A DNA stretch of 64,000 nucleotides from Symsagittifera roscoffensis (Eukaryota; Xenacoelomorpha; Acoela; Convolutidae): contig NC_087068.1 of the NCBI RefSeq assembly GCF_963678635.1, forward strand, positions 56,514,467-56,578,466. Reading direction: 5' to 3'. Positions 26,401 to 38,100 of the stretch are shown in pieces. The stretch's first letter is position 1, and every line of letters starts with the position of its first letter. The notes beneath the pieces were generated by a model. That model was not told the DNA's origin and searched no databases. It saw nothing but the letters and a program-made list of their open reading frames with translations. Made by a program: the position numbers and the translations under genes.

Positions 26401-27126
26401 TAGCAAACAACAAGAATTCAGATACAGCGTCATCACACATACTACTTCTCGCTCGAAATTAGACAAAAACTCCAAAATTTCTAACCGGGTTTTCTCGACA
26501 CTGCGACGAATTGCTGAATTTTTTTAAAGTCATTCGAATCACGACTCAAAGGGATTGATATGATATCAATCGACCAATTCCAATGATTATTTGTGGCACC
26601 TGATTTTGCATGAAAAACAAAAAGACAAAAAAAACAGCCAACAGGCAGTTGGAAAGGAGTCAAGGAACGCAAGAAAACAAAAAAAAATATTAACTTGTTT
26701 TTTGAAAACTTTCGAATTTTAGCAAAACATGAAACTCATAAGCCAATGCTCAAACATTGTCAAACATGAGTTGACAAACATGGGTATTTCTTTTTAATAG
26801 TTTCTTGTTTGGTAGCATTTTTAGATAGAACCTTACCAGTTTTGAAACATCTGTTGAATTGTGTTAAAGTCATTTTCCATTGAGTTGACATCTAAACAAA
26901 TCCAATTCTAACACCAAGTCAAAAACGATCATAATGAAGATTTTACTGCTACTTTACCTTTATTTTTTTCAATCAGAACTTGTCGAAAACATTCAACTAA
27001 AACACGTTAATCCAGTTGACATATAGGGTTGCTATTAAACAAATTAATAAGTATAAGGATACAGAACTTACATCTTGAAAGTAATAAATTTTGAAAACTT
27101 GTTTCATTCTCTACTTCAAATTCCAT
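12497..27126 (-). CDS. Multi-exon host gene: 1841-aa Ser-rich basic protein with CxxC and AT-hook-like C-terminus, family unknown
   Basis: Eleven coding exons can be joined on the minus strand: 27126-27072, 26891-26837, 25660-25584, 24175-19328, 17469-17358, 17206-17155, 16339-16292, 14335-14305, 13899-13782, 13022-12956, 12559-12497. Every junction has AG/GT borders and a compatible phase. The total is 5526 bases, a multiple of three, ending in TGA. The start ATG (27126) follows a TTTTTTCAG acceptor by five bases, so a 5' UTR exon or trans-spliced leader probably lies upstream. The protein is mostly low-complexity Ser/Asn/Glu/Lys/Arg with many RSxS and KS motifs, which suggests a phosphorylated nuclear protein. 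The last 190 residues are ordered, include VCSHC, and end near TKKTGRPKKPA, an AT-hook-like motif. I do not recognise the family; a chromatin or kinetochore role is only a guess. The exon 9 donor GTCGGT is weaker than GTAGAT four bases on but is the only one that keeps phase. Confidence 0.72.
14421..14930 (+). repeat. Interspersed repeat of the ACATAGCCAAC family, with internal tandem duplication
   Basis: It starts ACATAGCCAATTGCCAGTTGG and continues through AACCCAATTTGAGAAAACTGG, a 'tttcactgggaaatctgataatt' region and TTTGCCTTCC. These blocks recur in the same order near 18.1, 24.3 and 24.9 kb. Here the end is duplicated: a 148-base unit at 14647-14794 is repeated at 14795-14930 without visible change. 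It lies in intron 7 of the minus-strand gene. No coding capacity, so probably a non-autonomous element. Confidence 0.7.
15805..15892 (+). repeat. tRNA-like sequence, probably the head of a SINE
   Basis: GGAGCAC at the start pairs perfectly with GTGCTCC at the end (7 bp acceptor-like stem). TGGTGAAGTGG (15812-15822) matches the pol III A box, and GGTTCGAGGAT (15864-15874) is a near-perfect B box. The 88-base length suits a class II (Ser/Leu) tRNA, but the D and anticodon arms do not fold well and the T arm carries extra bases. Tail sequence continues to about 16.1 kb. I read it as a tRNA-derived SINE in intron 7 of the host gene rather than a working tRNA. Confidence 0.5.
18055..18536 (+). repeat. 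Interspersed repeat of the ACATAGCCAAC family
   Basis: It begins ACATAGCCAACTGACAGTTGG and contains AAATTGACCCAATTTGAGAA and 'cgctgagaaatctataaatt'. It ends with CACCAAGACCTAAATAAGAG and TCTTCATTACGATCATTAG. Same order of blocks as the other intronic copies. It lies in intron 4 of the minus-strand gene. The 3' half of a further copy follows at about 18870-19045. Confidence 0.65.
18654..18803. repeat. Tandem duplication, 75-base unit
   Basis: CTGCTCGTAATCTATCTGCAG starts at 18654 and again at 18729. Both are followed by TCCTCAAAAATATTTTGAAG and AAATTTCCCTCAACGC. The units differ by a few bases and a 3-base insertion. They lie inside an intron. Confidence 0.75.
19328..24175 (-). CDS. Giant exon 4 (1616 codons) of the Ser-rich protein gene
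   Basis: The exon is open for 4848 bases between a TTTCAG acceptor (24176-24177 region) and a CACG|GTAAGTG donor. Coding is supported by length and by absence of any stop. It encodes repeated Ser-rich stretches such as SSLSIRANSEAF and SGLNGTEGRVSLSFSR. Two segments resemble each other: the one around 22.2-22.5 kb, with FLEEFSRSNIFENSIRTN, and the one around 21.0-21.3 kb, with FLNELSNSREFEYSIRAN. Each is followed by a QLSxxNGT block, indicating an internal duplication of roughly 400 residues. No enzymatic motif is visible. Confidence 0.85.
24295..24760 (+). repeat. Interspersed repeat of the ACATAGCCAAC family
   Basis: It starts ACATAGCCAACTGACAAATTG, followed by AGAGTAATGAACGCAAGG, TTTCGCTGGGAAATCTGAAA and GGCTTCCTTTTAACAG. 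It has the same block order as other copies, with indels and A-rich insertions. It lies in intron 3 of the minus-strand gene. Confidence 0.6.
24890..25341 (+). repeat. Interspersed repeat of the ACATAGCCAAC family
   Basis: It starts ACATAGCCAACAGACGG. It contains TTTGAGAAAACTGGATCAAT, TTTCGCTGGGAAATCTGATA and GTTTGCCTTCCTTTTAACAA, and ends CACCAAGACCTATATAAGAG plus TACTAACTACG. This copy runs from the shared first block to the shared last block, so it is useful as a family reference. It lies in intron 3 of the host gene. Confidence 0.65.
25584..27126 (-). CDS. Exons 1-3 of the Ser-rich protein gene
   Basis: Exon 1 (27126-27072) gives 18 codons from ATG plus one base. Exon 2 (26891-26837) begins AT and completes a TAT codon. 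Exon 3 (25660-25584) begins C, completing TGC, and ends with one base that joins AA of exon 4 to make GAA. Donors are GTAAGT, GTAAGG and GTTCGA; acceptors are TTTAG and TTTCAG. Exons this small would not stand out alone. The support is the chained phase agreement into the giant exon. Confidence 0.65.
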
Positions 27127-27144
27127 TATCTCTGAAAAAATTAT

Positions 27145-27332
27145 AAAGTTAGGAAATCATTTTATTCAAACCGATTTTCTAGATGTACGTGAGGTGACAA
27201 AGTTAGGAAACCATATAAAGTTAGGAAAGATGTACGGTTTTCTAGATGGACATGAGGTGACAAAGTTAGGAAACCATATAAAGTTAGGAAACCATTTTAT
27301 TCTAACCGGTTTTCTAGATGTACAAAAGGAGA
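27145..27332. repeat. Tandem repeat with AAAGTTAGGAAA core in the host gene 5' flank
   Basis: AAAGTTAGGAAA occurs at about 27145, 27199, 27217, 27262 and 27280. A larger unit of about 63 bases, with GATTTTCTAGATGTAC/GGTTTTCTAGATG blocks, repeats two to three times. It lies directly upstream of exon 1 of the Ser-rich protein gene, between that exon and the mobile-element cluster. Confidence 0.8.
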
Positions 27333-27416
27333 CAAAAAGGAAACTGCTATTTAATAAATTTAAAACTTGTTTCTCGAGAATTAAACTTCTGAGAAAATGT
27401 CTCGATACCGACGTTG

Positions 27417-27804
27417 TGTAACATTCGCCCGGAAGATACATATCGACGGATAACAAAACTAAGTCTTAAGACGACTGGCTAACGTCTAAACAGAGCTTTG
27501 CATGCTTTTCACCGTCTCTAACCAAGCCAGTACTTTTCGGTGGTCTTTCTAACATCGGGTCGACAAAAACGTTACTGTTCTCCGGCTTCGACCAGAACGC
27601 TCAAATTAACTTAATTACATGCAAATAGTGAGCTCATGGCTGGGCCTCAGTATCCCCAGACCACGAGGTCACTCCTAAAAACAGGGCTACTACTTATTAT
27701 ATTACTATTGTTTTTGTTCAGTAGATAAAAATCATCATCTCCATCGAAGATGGATCAACCCTTTCCCCCCAACTCCTAGCACCTCATCCTTGTCAAAACT
27801 AATC
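27417..27804 (+). repeat. 388-bp direct repeat, left copy (Penelope-type pLTR)
   Basis: The sequence starts TGTAACATTCGCCCGG and ends GTCAAAACTAATC. It recurs at 44297-44683 with two substitutions and one single-base indel. The right copy is fused directly to Penelope-like coding sequence, so I read the unit as that element's terminal repeat (pLTR). The bases outside the two copies do not form a target-site duplication. A purine tract or primer site fitting the minus-strand retroelement is not seen at this boundary. It marks the left edge of the mobile-element cluster, about 290 bases upstream of the host start codon. Confidence 0.8.
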
Positions 27805-29154
27805 CAAATATCAATTAAATTCAAGTCAGGACATGACAGGATGCTAAAAGTTTATATAACAGGCTAAAAGTTTCAGTTCCGAAACCCTTTCGGATTCTTG
27901 AATCCACTGAATCAAGCTCGTTAACCTTGATTTCCTCCTAATCCGGAAGGCTGGTTTCTTACCCTTCACCGTTGTTCGCAACGGCCTTGCAACTATTGTA
28001 GCAGCACAATAGTTGCAACTCGGAACGTTCTCTGCTATTCCTGCAATCTGCTGCTGTTTTTCAATCACGATTGTCGTTGTTATCGTCAGCGCAACTAATG
28101 TTGTTGTGTTTTCTCTCTCGTTTTTTGTTAAAATGGTCGTTTCAGCATTTCTCAGAAATGTGACGTCATCATTCGAATTTTTGAAAATTTAAAATACTAG
28201 AATTATCTAGCCCTCACCGTTCGGCTAAAAGTTCCAATAACGCTCTTAGTTCTTAAAAACCACCAATCCGGAAGGCTTACTGCTAAAATTCCGAATTCTG
28301 CAGAGATTGCATTTTTCACATTCTGGTCGAATGTCACATACTCCCCGGACAGTCCGGTCAATGTCCTCATTGAATCGCGCAATGTTCATAAAATGGTTAC
28401 AGTGTCATCGAACAGAATTTACAAAATGCACGAAATTACTTTTATCCACGTCACATCGACTCACTGCAGAATATAAATGGCATCATACTACATCATTATA
28501 TCCTTCAAATTCTCTCTTTAATCTGCACATTGAGGATACAACCTAAGATAAAACATATTTTCTGACTCCCAATGTCAATGTCCCGATTAAAACTTTTTCT
28601 CTTAGATTTAAAAGGTGTTGGCTTGCAGGACAGTCCTGCCAACCAACAAGCTAAAATTATCCTACTATGCTTCTTCCCTTCGGAAATCTTGCTTGTCATT
28701 GTCCTGAATATTAGAACTAAGAAACTTTGTGGTTAGAAAGAACCATGAAACAATCTCCCTCTTCAAGAGATTACTCAAGCCTTCCACGTCACCACAAAGT
28801 GATCAGTCTTCCTAAGTGATTAAAAACAATCATGCAGGCTGGAATATTTAAATATACTCTTCTCTTAAGCCTTTCTAAATAAATAATAAGTGTCTCTAAA
28901 GCCACTTCCGCTAAAATCAAAATGCAAATTTATAAATGCAACAATTTCAAAACTCAACTAAATGTTTCAGTTTTCAATTACAACTTGGTTGCTTGGTTTC
29001 TCACTTGAGTTTTTCACACACATAAAACAATTCTGAGTTTTAACTTTTCTTCATCACTCCTTTGTTCTCTTCTTTTTTCGTCGTTTAGAAGTTCTAAAAC
29101 TTCTAAATTCTTCTAATTTTCTTTCTTGTTGCCTCTTGTTTTCTCGACCATTCG
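27805..29154 (-). other. 3' untranslated / terminal region of giant retroelement copy 1
   Basis: Non-coding sequence downstream of the 3441-codon frame. It aligns over most of its length with 46220-47438, the equivalent region of copy 2; shared marks include CATTCTGGTCGAATGTCACA and CTCGTTTTTT with flanks. A segment near 27885-27950 (GAATCCACTGAATCAAGC ... CCGGAAGGCT) resembles 42985-43060 in the 5' region of copy 1. This suggests diverged terminal repeats. A 13-base palindrome CCGGACAGTCCGG lies near 28338. Confidence 0.6.
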
Positions 29155-32100
29155 TCAATGTTCCATTTCCTCCTCCTGTGATGCTGACTCCGCACTTTCG
29201 GTTTCCGTGTCTTGTAGCACGTCGTTGGCTATCCTGACGCTGTTGGAAGCCGTCCTCCAACCCTTCTGCTCTTCTACCCTCTGTTTACAGCAAGGTAGGG
29301 GATCCACGTTGGATTCTCTGTTTCTACAGAAGCTGTTGTGGAGACACAACGTCACGTTTCTCTCCAGATCTTCTTTCAGCATCTCTGCCTTCTCATTTCC
29401 ACTACGCTCACTCGTCCTGGAAATTCTTTTCACAGCGGTGGTCACTGCATTCCGATGAGTCACGAAAGCTCGCTTGAAAGCTCCTGCCCCAATGTCCAGC
29501 TGATATTCACTGTACACTCTGCCATGTTTCGACATATGCTTTTTCGCATACTCGTACAACCACGCAGTCATGTTAGCTCTGAACCATGGCATCAGTCGTT
29601 TTCTCGCCCATATCTTCTTCACTTCCATCGGAATGTTCAGAACTTTGCACATTGTCTCAAAAAGATCTAAATCTTTTAGACAATCTAATTTCCGCAATTG
29701 TTCTCTCGTCGGCGCCTCCTGTCTATTATTCTCTCTCACATGAGCTTCCAGCCATCGTATCGCCATCATAACTCCCACTATCACTATTGTTACGGGCTGT
29801 GATGAATCTGGTAAACCCATGGAGAGCAGCTCTCCAGAGTCCCAGATCAACATCAGATTACTACGCTTGGGATACCACCAGGTCTGCAGCAAACAGTGGC
29901 AAGGAAACTCGTCATGAGTCAACATGATGCTCCTCCAATTACGTTTTCCCGAAGCTTCCAGCAATGGTTCCACTTCCATCATCACTCGGTGGATTTCATC
30001 ATTCTCATATACTGCATTGTAATCTGTGACAGTTGATCCTCTCTGTTTCTGTTTCTCAAAGTCACTGAAGTTCCCGCTCACATATCCCATGAACTTCTTT
30101 CCTAGTATTGACTCCAACTCTTCTTTGGTTCTCTCTGGAATTGCTGAGAACATCTTACATAGTAACTCGTAAGACTTTTCAGACATTCTTGCCAATCTCA
30201 CTGAGAAGGCTTGATCCACAATCGTTCTTGTACTCTTCACGTCCACAGCTACGAAGTATACAGGATACCTGCTCTTGCACATTGGAGCCAACGTTGAACC
30301 CACCAAATATCGTGCTCCTGATGGTCTACAATAAGTTTCGCTGTGTCTGATGTTCATTTCTGTCTCGATTGCTTCCCTCCATTTTCCTATATACTTCTGT
30401 TCAGTCTGCAGAACTCCTGGGAATACTTCTACGCTGATGGCTGTGACCATCTCATGTTTCTGTTCTAGATTCAATAGTGACTCTAAAGAACCAAACATGC
30501 TGTAGAATCCTAGTGCAGTCACTAGATTCACATCGGTTCCTCCATGGCAATCTGCTATCAGTTCCGTCTCCGTTCTTGCTTTCATCACTACATTTCCAAA
30601 CAATACTGTCAATTGCTTGTGTTGTTTCTCCAGGGTTTTCACACAGTCTAGACCTCCACAAACATGACCCTCCAGTCCACAGACTTCCGCCAGACAGCTA
30701 CCAGGTTTGACCCAGTCTTCTGGTTCCCAGCCAGGCAACTCCACTTTATCTTCTCCGTTGCTCTTAGAGGCTGTTATCATCACATTATATATGATGTTGA
30801 GGTCACGCAGGTTACAGTCTGCATTCAGTTCCCTCTGTACGTCTTGTGTCGCCCGTAATATTGAGTCAGCGTTGGGACTAGGACACCATGATGGCCTCAT
30901 CAATTCCCACACTGCCATCAAGCTCGTTCTCAGTAATTCATCTGAGAATCCCAACCCAAACTCCACTCTCTTGTCGGATTTTGGTACTGAAGGTGCAGTC
31001 ACCTCTTCTTCCAAGACCAGTCCCAATTTGGCCTGTATACTGTTAACGCTCTTAGTCGTTACAATTCTGGACGTCCAGAATCTTAGTAACACCGCCTGCT
31101 CATAATCAAAGAAGCAATCGCGTATGTCTTCACTCAGGAAAGGGTTGTACGCTATCCCTATAATCCCGGATACGTAGCTATATGACTTCTTCTTGATCGG
31201 TCCACAGTACTCACTGGATTTCGGCATCGCTCCCATAGATTCTTTAGTGAGTCTCAACTCCTTGTTTGAGAATCTCCTGATCTCGTCTATCTTTTTCATG
31301 GGTTCCAATTGTTCAGGTTCTTTCATGTTTACCCTCATCGGTTTACTTTGCTGCATATCCAGCATTGCTAGCAAGAACAAGGCTTTCGTTCGCTCATCGC
31401 CTTCCCTCAACATTTTAACACAAGTGTTTAATGCAGGTACTGAAATCTGCTCTATCAGGAATCGAATGAAACAGAGAGCGTCTCTCCGCTTCGCACACGC
31501 TACTGCTGCTCCCTCCTGGACTATCAGATCCCTCAGATTCGTCATAAGGAAAACCTTTTCTTCTTTTGATCTCTTTCTTTCTTCTGAATCATATTCTTCG
31601 CGAGTCAGTCCCATCATGCACCAGGCGAACCTGAGTTGTAACTCTGTCCTTACGTTAGGTACTGCCACGAGAGCATGTATTCTTGGCGTAGTCCTCATTT
31701 CTTCTTCGAAATACCTCAATACTACTGCTTTCCATGGAAGGCTCACTAACTGCTCGATTGTTTCCGCCCGTATGTCAGACGACGCCAAAGTTCCATACGC
31801 CTTCTGCTTGAGGGTGGTACCTTGCAACATCATCTCCAGATAACCCTCCATGGCTTTTTCGTCTTCCAGGGCTATTACATACCCTCTAGCCGAGTTTCGG
31901 TATTCCAACAACTCCATGTATCCACCAGTGGGTTCGTCTATCGACACAGTCTCCGACACTGTCAGTCGGTTGTATTCCACTGGTGTTAGTTGTCCTGCGA
32001 CACCTCCCTTTCCATGATTCATGGGAGATGGCTTGAAGTCCCTCATTTTGCTCTCTCCACATTGGCTTAGTATTTCCATCTCTAAAGTTGCTCCAGTCAG

Positions 32101-35100
32101 AGTGCGGTCACTCCTTTTGGATTTATAACCGGTTGACTTTATCCCCGCCATGAGAATGGGTGGCACCATCGCTATATCGGATAATATTCTATCTGTGCCA
32201 GACAATTGATAATCACCTTGCCCCAAATCCATGACTTCCTCGACTCGTTTTCTTTTCGCTGAGTTACCAGCTTTCATCGATATTTCTGAATCCACTTTCG
32301 CCTTCCCAATTCTCCTCGGCATCACTCTGCTGCCTAACTTCATCTTCATCGCATTGATTTTATCAATCACCATTTTCGATCGCATCGTCCCTCTCCTGGT
32401 TCTTGACAGGTACACCACCTCTCCTTCATCGTCCTGCGGTTTCATCTTGATGGGAGAATTCGCTTCACTCTCATCAGTGGCTGAGTCGATCAATAACTCA
32501 CTCAGTCTCCCTTCACACTCATCAAGCTTGTCAAGTATTTCTCTCATCAAGGGTTGATTGAGACCTGTTTTGAGGATGGACTGGGTCCCATAGCTCTGAA
32601 TCACGGTCCAGATTTCTTCCATAAACGCCACTCTGTCCAGTTTACATCCCGTCCTACTCTCGTGGTCTCGGTGATGTACTTCCCATTCTTCTTCGGGCAG
32701 CGTTCCTAAGAAAGGTACTCTGGCTGAGACCTCTATTCTTCTCCTCCGCGGTGATTCCATAAGGATTCTCTGGTCGTTATTTCTTGAATTGCCAGGAGAG
32801 CTGCTCTCCGGCAAATTCCGTTTCATTTCCTCAAAGGCTGACGGAGGCTCCAGTGTCGAGATGCCTTCATCCGCTGGCTCAGTCGTTTCCAACGTGTCTG
32901 CATTATTCTCAAGATCACTGAAGATATTGAAATCCAGGCTGGATGTTCCTCCTGTCGATGCCCTGTCGTCTTCCCCACCAGCTTGATCTTGTTGCATGGG
33001 TTCTTCAGTCTGACGGCTTCCACCCTGTCCGTCATCTCCTTCTGACTTGTCCTTATTCGATCTCGATGGTCCTTGTTCGTCATTGTCGGCTTCTTCCTGG
33101 AATCTCGGCATGAGCAATGTACCGGCCGATTTATCTTCCTCTTCTCCATGGACCACTTTGATTTCTTCGCAGCCGAAGGGTGCTAGGAAGGTTCTCGTCT
33201 GCAATATTCCTCCAACTTTCATCTCCTTTTTCACACTGGTCAGGATTAATGAGGCTTCAGGCAATTCTGTCCTGCCTCTCATTCTCATCGGAATTAAGCA
33301 TAGTCCCTTCCATTCCTCATCAAATCTTCCAGGCTTGGGAGTCGCGGCGTTGCTTATTCGCCTTCTCGTCGCTTGATCCGTGTATGCAAATCGTGTGTAC
33401 TGTAACACGGCGGCATTTCTCCCTACGAAGTATGGATCCATCGTCACCGAGAAATTCCCTACTCTCCTTTCATTGGTTTCGAATGCTCTCAACCTAGGAG
33501 TTTGTATTACGGAGACTGCTCCGAGCAACATCCTTCTTATCAGAGGGAATTCAGGAATTGCTTCCGGTAGCTTCTTGTAATCGCCCCAGTCTTTCGTCTC
33601 TTCTCTCACCTTGTGATATGCTGCTGTGAGACGAGGCACTCTGGTTATTTTACCATTCGTTTTGTCATAGGGTCTCAGATTCCAAAGCTTTGGAAACACC
33701 TCGATATGTCCTCTCTCTACTTCTCCCATGCGGTCACGGAAGTGATCGTCAAAGTTGATGACTGTCATCTCTGGCTCCGATATTTTCGCAAACAACAGAT
33801 CTTCACTCATGAGCTCCCGCAGTGTGTGCTGCTCACACCAGTTCAGTGTACTACCGTCCACTGCCGATATGAGGTTCAGGTGCAGCACCGACCTCCTATA
33901 TGCTTCCACTTTAACGTCAGGGAACGCAAAGGTGACTGCTGGTCCATAGATCACTGTCACGAACCCCGTGACTCCTCTGATCAGCGCCAAGGGATCGGTC
34001 CTCATAGCCAAGCTCAGATCTGTTAATAGCGGCATGCCTCCAACATGTCGTCTAACATCTTCCTCTCTATCAATTGTCTCGTCTTCTCCGGTTCCAAAGC
34101 GATTTTGCTGCAAGAGATATTGGATAAGAGTGTGTCTCAGGTCTCTTATCTTGTTCCACGAGTCCGTGGATTTCTTCATACCCAGGTTCCTCACTCTCTC
34201 TTTCATCTGCTCTGGACAACGTGCCAGTTTCATTAGTCCTCCCAAGTTTCCGTGGGTTATTGCGATCAATGTCAGAAGTCCATCTAGTCGCAGGTTCTGT
34301 ATTCCATCCGTAAGCAGTATCGCCGGTCCTTTCACGAAACTCTCCGCTCCGAATGTCACGAACAAGGCTAATAATTCCACTATCGATACTTTCACTACTG
34401 CTTGGAGGAATTCCTTTATCAAATAGTGCGAGACTTTCGGGTAAACTTTTGCCAAGAAGGACGCGGTCCATCCGGCTCCCAACCCTTCTAGCATGCTGTC
34501 TATCCTTTCAAATCCCTCCTGTCCCTTCGTTTCCTGGGTCCAGAAGGTTTCCAGAGTAATCTGACACATTCTGTTCACGAACTCAGCTGTCTTTTCTCCG
34601 GCATTTTCCGCCAGGTTCACCTCCTTCAACAAGTAGGCGTGTATCTTAGTGATCATTACTGGGCCTTGCTGAAAAGCATCTGCACCCAATGCCGCTACTC
34701 TAGGATTCAGGTGTAGCCACTGGTTTGCTTCCGGCTTGGTTCTCAGCACCATCGCCTCCAGATGAGCTCTCGTCTCCAGTGAATTCTTTCTTCTCGTGTC
34801 TTCACTCGCCACTTCCATTGCTCGGAACCACAAGTCGTTGGACATTGCCGTGATCACTCGATGGTCGTCATCTATTCCTGGTTTCAGTTTGAGTTGCCGA
34901 CTGAAGTTGGACAGTTCCAACCCCAGCACTTCGTCCAACACTAACATGTGTAGCGCGTGGTCCTTGAATCCTCTCATCGCGTTTGAGATATCTGACCATA
35001 CTGCAGGCAGTTCAGCCTTAAGTGGCCTCAGGTTCTCCATTTCTATCATGCGATTCGGGGCTGATATGATCACATCATATCTTCCTTCCGAAAGTAAGGC

Positions 35101-38100
35101 CACCATTGCATACACAAATTTCAGTCGATCCGGGAGATGTGCATATCCCGGAGACAACGCAAATACTACTCTCAACGTCACTTTATTGAATGATCCCTCC
35201 TTCGTCGCATCCACCACTTCACCCATCGACTCCAGGATGTCTTTTATCGCTGGCCATACTGCGTTTTCTGCTGTTGCAGGATCTCTGAGCCTGCTCAGAA
35301 AACCTCTACTGTGTAGATGGTCATTGATGCCAGCAAACACAATCGTTATCGGGTTCATTTCTGTCTGCCTTTGTACTCCTATAGCCAATGACACTGATTG
35401 CAATAGGTCTAGGTCAACTGCGGCCAGCATTATGACGTCCGGCCAAAACAAAGACTTAGAGGTGTACACGAACTCTGAATTCGCTACTACCATGATTTTG
35501 GCCTTTCTCATCTCTGCTTTGTCGTAGGCGGCGAAGATGGTCTCATCTTTCTTTATCGCTGTCAATCCGCCATATCTCTGGGCATCACCATCTTGGTTCA
35601 CTAGTTTTGGGTACACTCTCTCCTTCACATGACCAGGTGGTGTCGTCAGTTGCCTAAATATCTTCACGTGTTGTCCAATCGGCGCTCTCGCCGTCAGGAC
35701 TCTTCCTGGTCTTTCTTCACGATTCCTCTCATCATGGTTCAATCTCACATCTTGCAACGGTCTTGCATTCACAGGTCCCATTGTGTTGTTGGAGGGCAGT
35801 CCCTCCAAATCGGCAAATCTCAAGGCCGTCGTGGAGCTGAAATTTATGCTAGCGGCTATCAACCAGTCTACGCCGGTTATTGAGTATAATCTGCTAAAAT
35901 GAGGTAACTCAGGGTGCCCTGGAATTGGATGTCCTGATTTATCCAACCATCTCGTTAAGGGAAGCGCTTCATAAGTTTCTTTATCCAGAAACGAGAATCC
36001 CTCCTTTATTTCCGCCTGATTGGCCTGCTTCTGTTCCAATCTTTGATAGAATTCAGTTTTCTTGCTGAGGCTGTCAGCATTCTGGTGTTTGTCACGCATC
36101 CTATGTTCGATTATCATATGGTAGCCATCCAGTCTTACTATCCATCTACCAATATAACTCTGATCCATCGAGTAGGTTTTCAACCAGGATAACGCTCTGT
36201 TGTCCACGCGTAACTTGAAGGGAGCGCTCCCCAAGTATGCACGGTACTTTTCCACGAAGGTGACTACTGCAAACATTTCTGCCTTTGGTGCGCCATATTT
36301 CATCTCAGTGTCACTCAAGACTTTGCTACCATATGCAATGGGACGGAGAACTGTTCTTCCATTCCATTCTTGCTCTTGATGCAAGATTCCTGAGATGGCC
36401 ACCACCGATGCGTCTGTGTCGAGAACATACATGCCCTTTTCTGTAGGCATGCCCAGCACTGGCGCTTCGCACAGTTCCCGCTTTATGTTCTCGAAAGCAA
36501 CCTGTGCCTCATCGTTCCATTCGAACTTTTTCCCTTTGTTGCGCATCAGCTTCTGCATCGGGTACACCTTGTCCGCGTATCCTTTTATGAATTCTCGGTA
36601 GTAATTGGCAAACCCTAGGAAGCTCATGAGCTGTGTGTCCGTTCTTGGAGCTTTCCATGTCAACACTGCTTCTACTGCTTCCGGATCTGGCCTCACACCA
36701 TGCCTGTCCACCATTCTTCCCAGGTACTTGATCGAATCCCTAAGGATTTCACATTTCGATGGTTTGCATTTCAAGCCTGCTCTTTTCATACATCCGAAGA
36801 CCTCATCGAGTCGATCAATGTGATCCTCCAGGGTTGGTGTCGCTATGACTACGTCATCCACGTAGCACATTAAGAGATTCCCGTACTTTTTGGTCACTCC
36901 TGTCAAAGCCTGAGCCATCAGCCTTTGAAAAGTTGCTGTTGCATTGCACAAGCCGAAGGGCATCCTCTTCCACTGGTACAACCCCAATTCGCACGCGAAT
37001 CCGGATTTCTCTCTGTCCTTCTTTCGCAGAGGGACCTGCCAGAAGGCAGAACCTAAGTCCAATGTGGTGAAGAACTTGGCATCACCAAGTTTAGATAGGC
37101 TCTCGTCTATTCGCGGTATCGGGTACGCATCTTTTATTGTTACCGCGTTCAAGTAACGAAAGTCGCAACAAAATCTAAGCTGCCCCCCTTTCTTTTTCGC
37201 CATTACTACCCCGCAAGCCCATGGCGATTTCGAGGGTTCTATCATGTCGTATTCAAGCAACATTTGTATTTCCGCTCGGCACGCTTCCGACTTGTGTGGT
37301 GTCATTCGTCTCGCGCCCTCTCTGTGCGGAACGGCACCTACTTCCAGCTCAATTTCGTATTCTACGAAGTTACAGCAACCAATGTCCGCTTTAGGTTTCG
37401 AAAATACATCTGCGTTCCGATATAAAACGTCCCGCAATTTTTCAAAATCTCCCTCACCTATTTTCCCTTTTAAATGTTCTATTTCTGGCAAAACCGGTTT
37501 GTCAGAATCTAGTTCATATGACGAGGGGCGTTCCGGAAAATTCGAGCAGCTTGATAAGCCGTCGTCCGTTTCGGATTTCATTGAAAACAATTTATGAATA
37601 GATTTTAATTCATTGATCCTCTTTAAAATTTTATCTTTATTGGCATGATAAGGACAGTCTTTCACTTTATGTTTCTTCAAGTTTTGTGTCTCTTCATAGT
37701 CGGTCCTCATCGGCAATGCGTAACCAAGCTTCTTTCCACGCTGGATTGAAACCGTGGTGTCCAGTGTGTTCAACAACACACTGACACACAGTCCGTTTCG
37801 CGTTACCGAGAAGCTCCGGCCTAAAATCACCGAACTCTGACTATTTGGATTTGGTACTAAGCAAACTTGTTTACTATCACTTAACGAATTTAAATTTCTC
37901 ATTCTAAAAATCGCTACTGCTACTGCGTCTTGTTCCATCATGGCGTCATGGCCTATCCTGCGGACCTTGAGTTCCTCTTCTCCCAAATAGATCTGCCCCA
38001 TTTGGTCATCATCTGTTGTTACATAAGTCCTGGTGTAGATACTGATTCCATCCACGTTCAGCATCACTTGATACGGCCCATAGACTTCTAGGTAGCGTCC

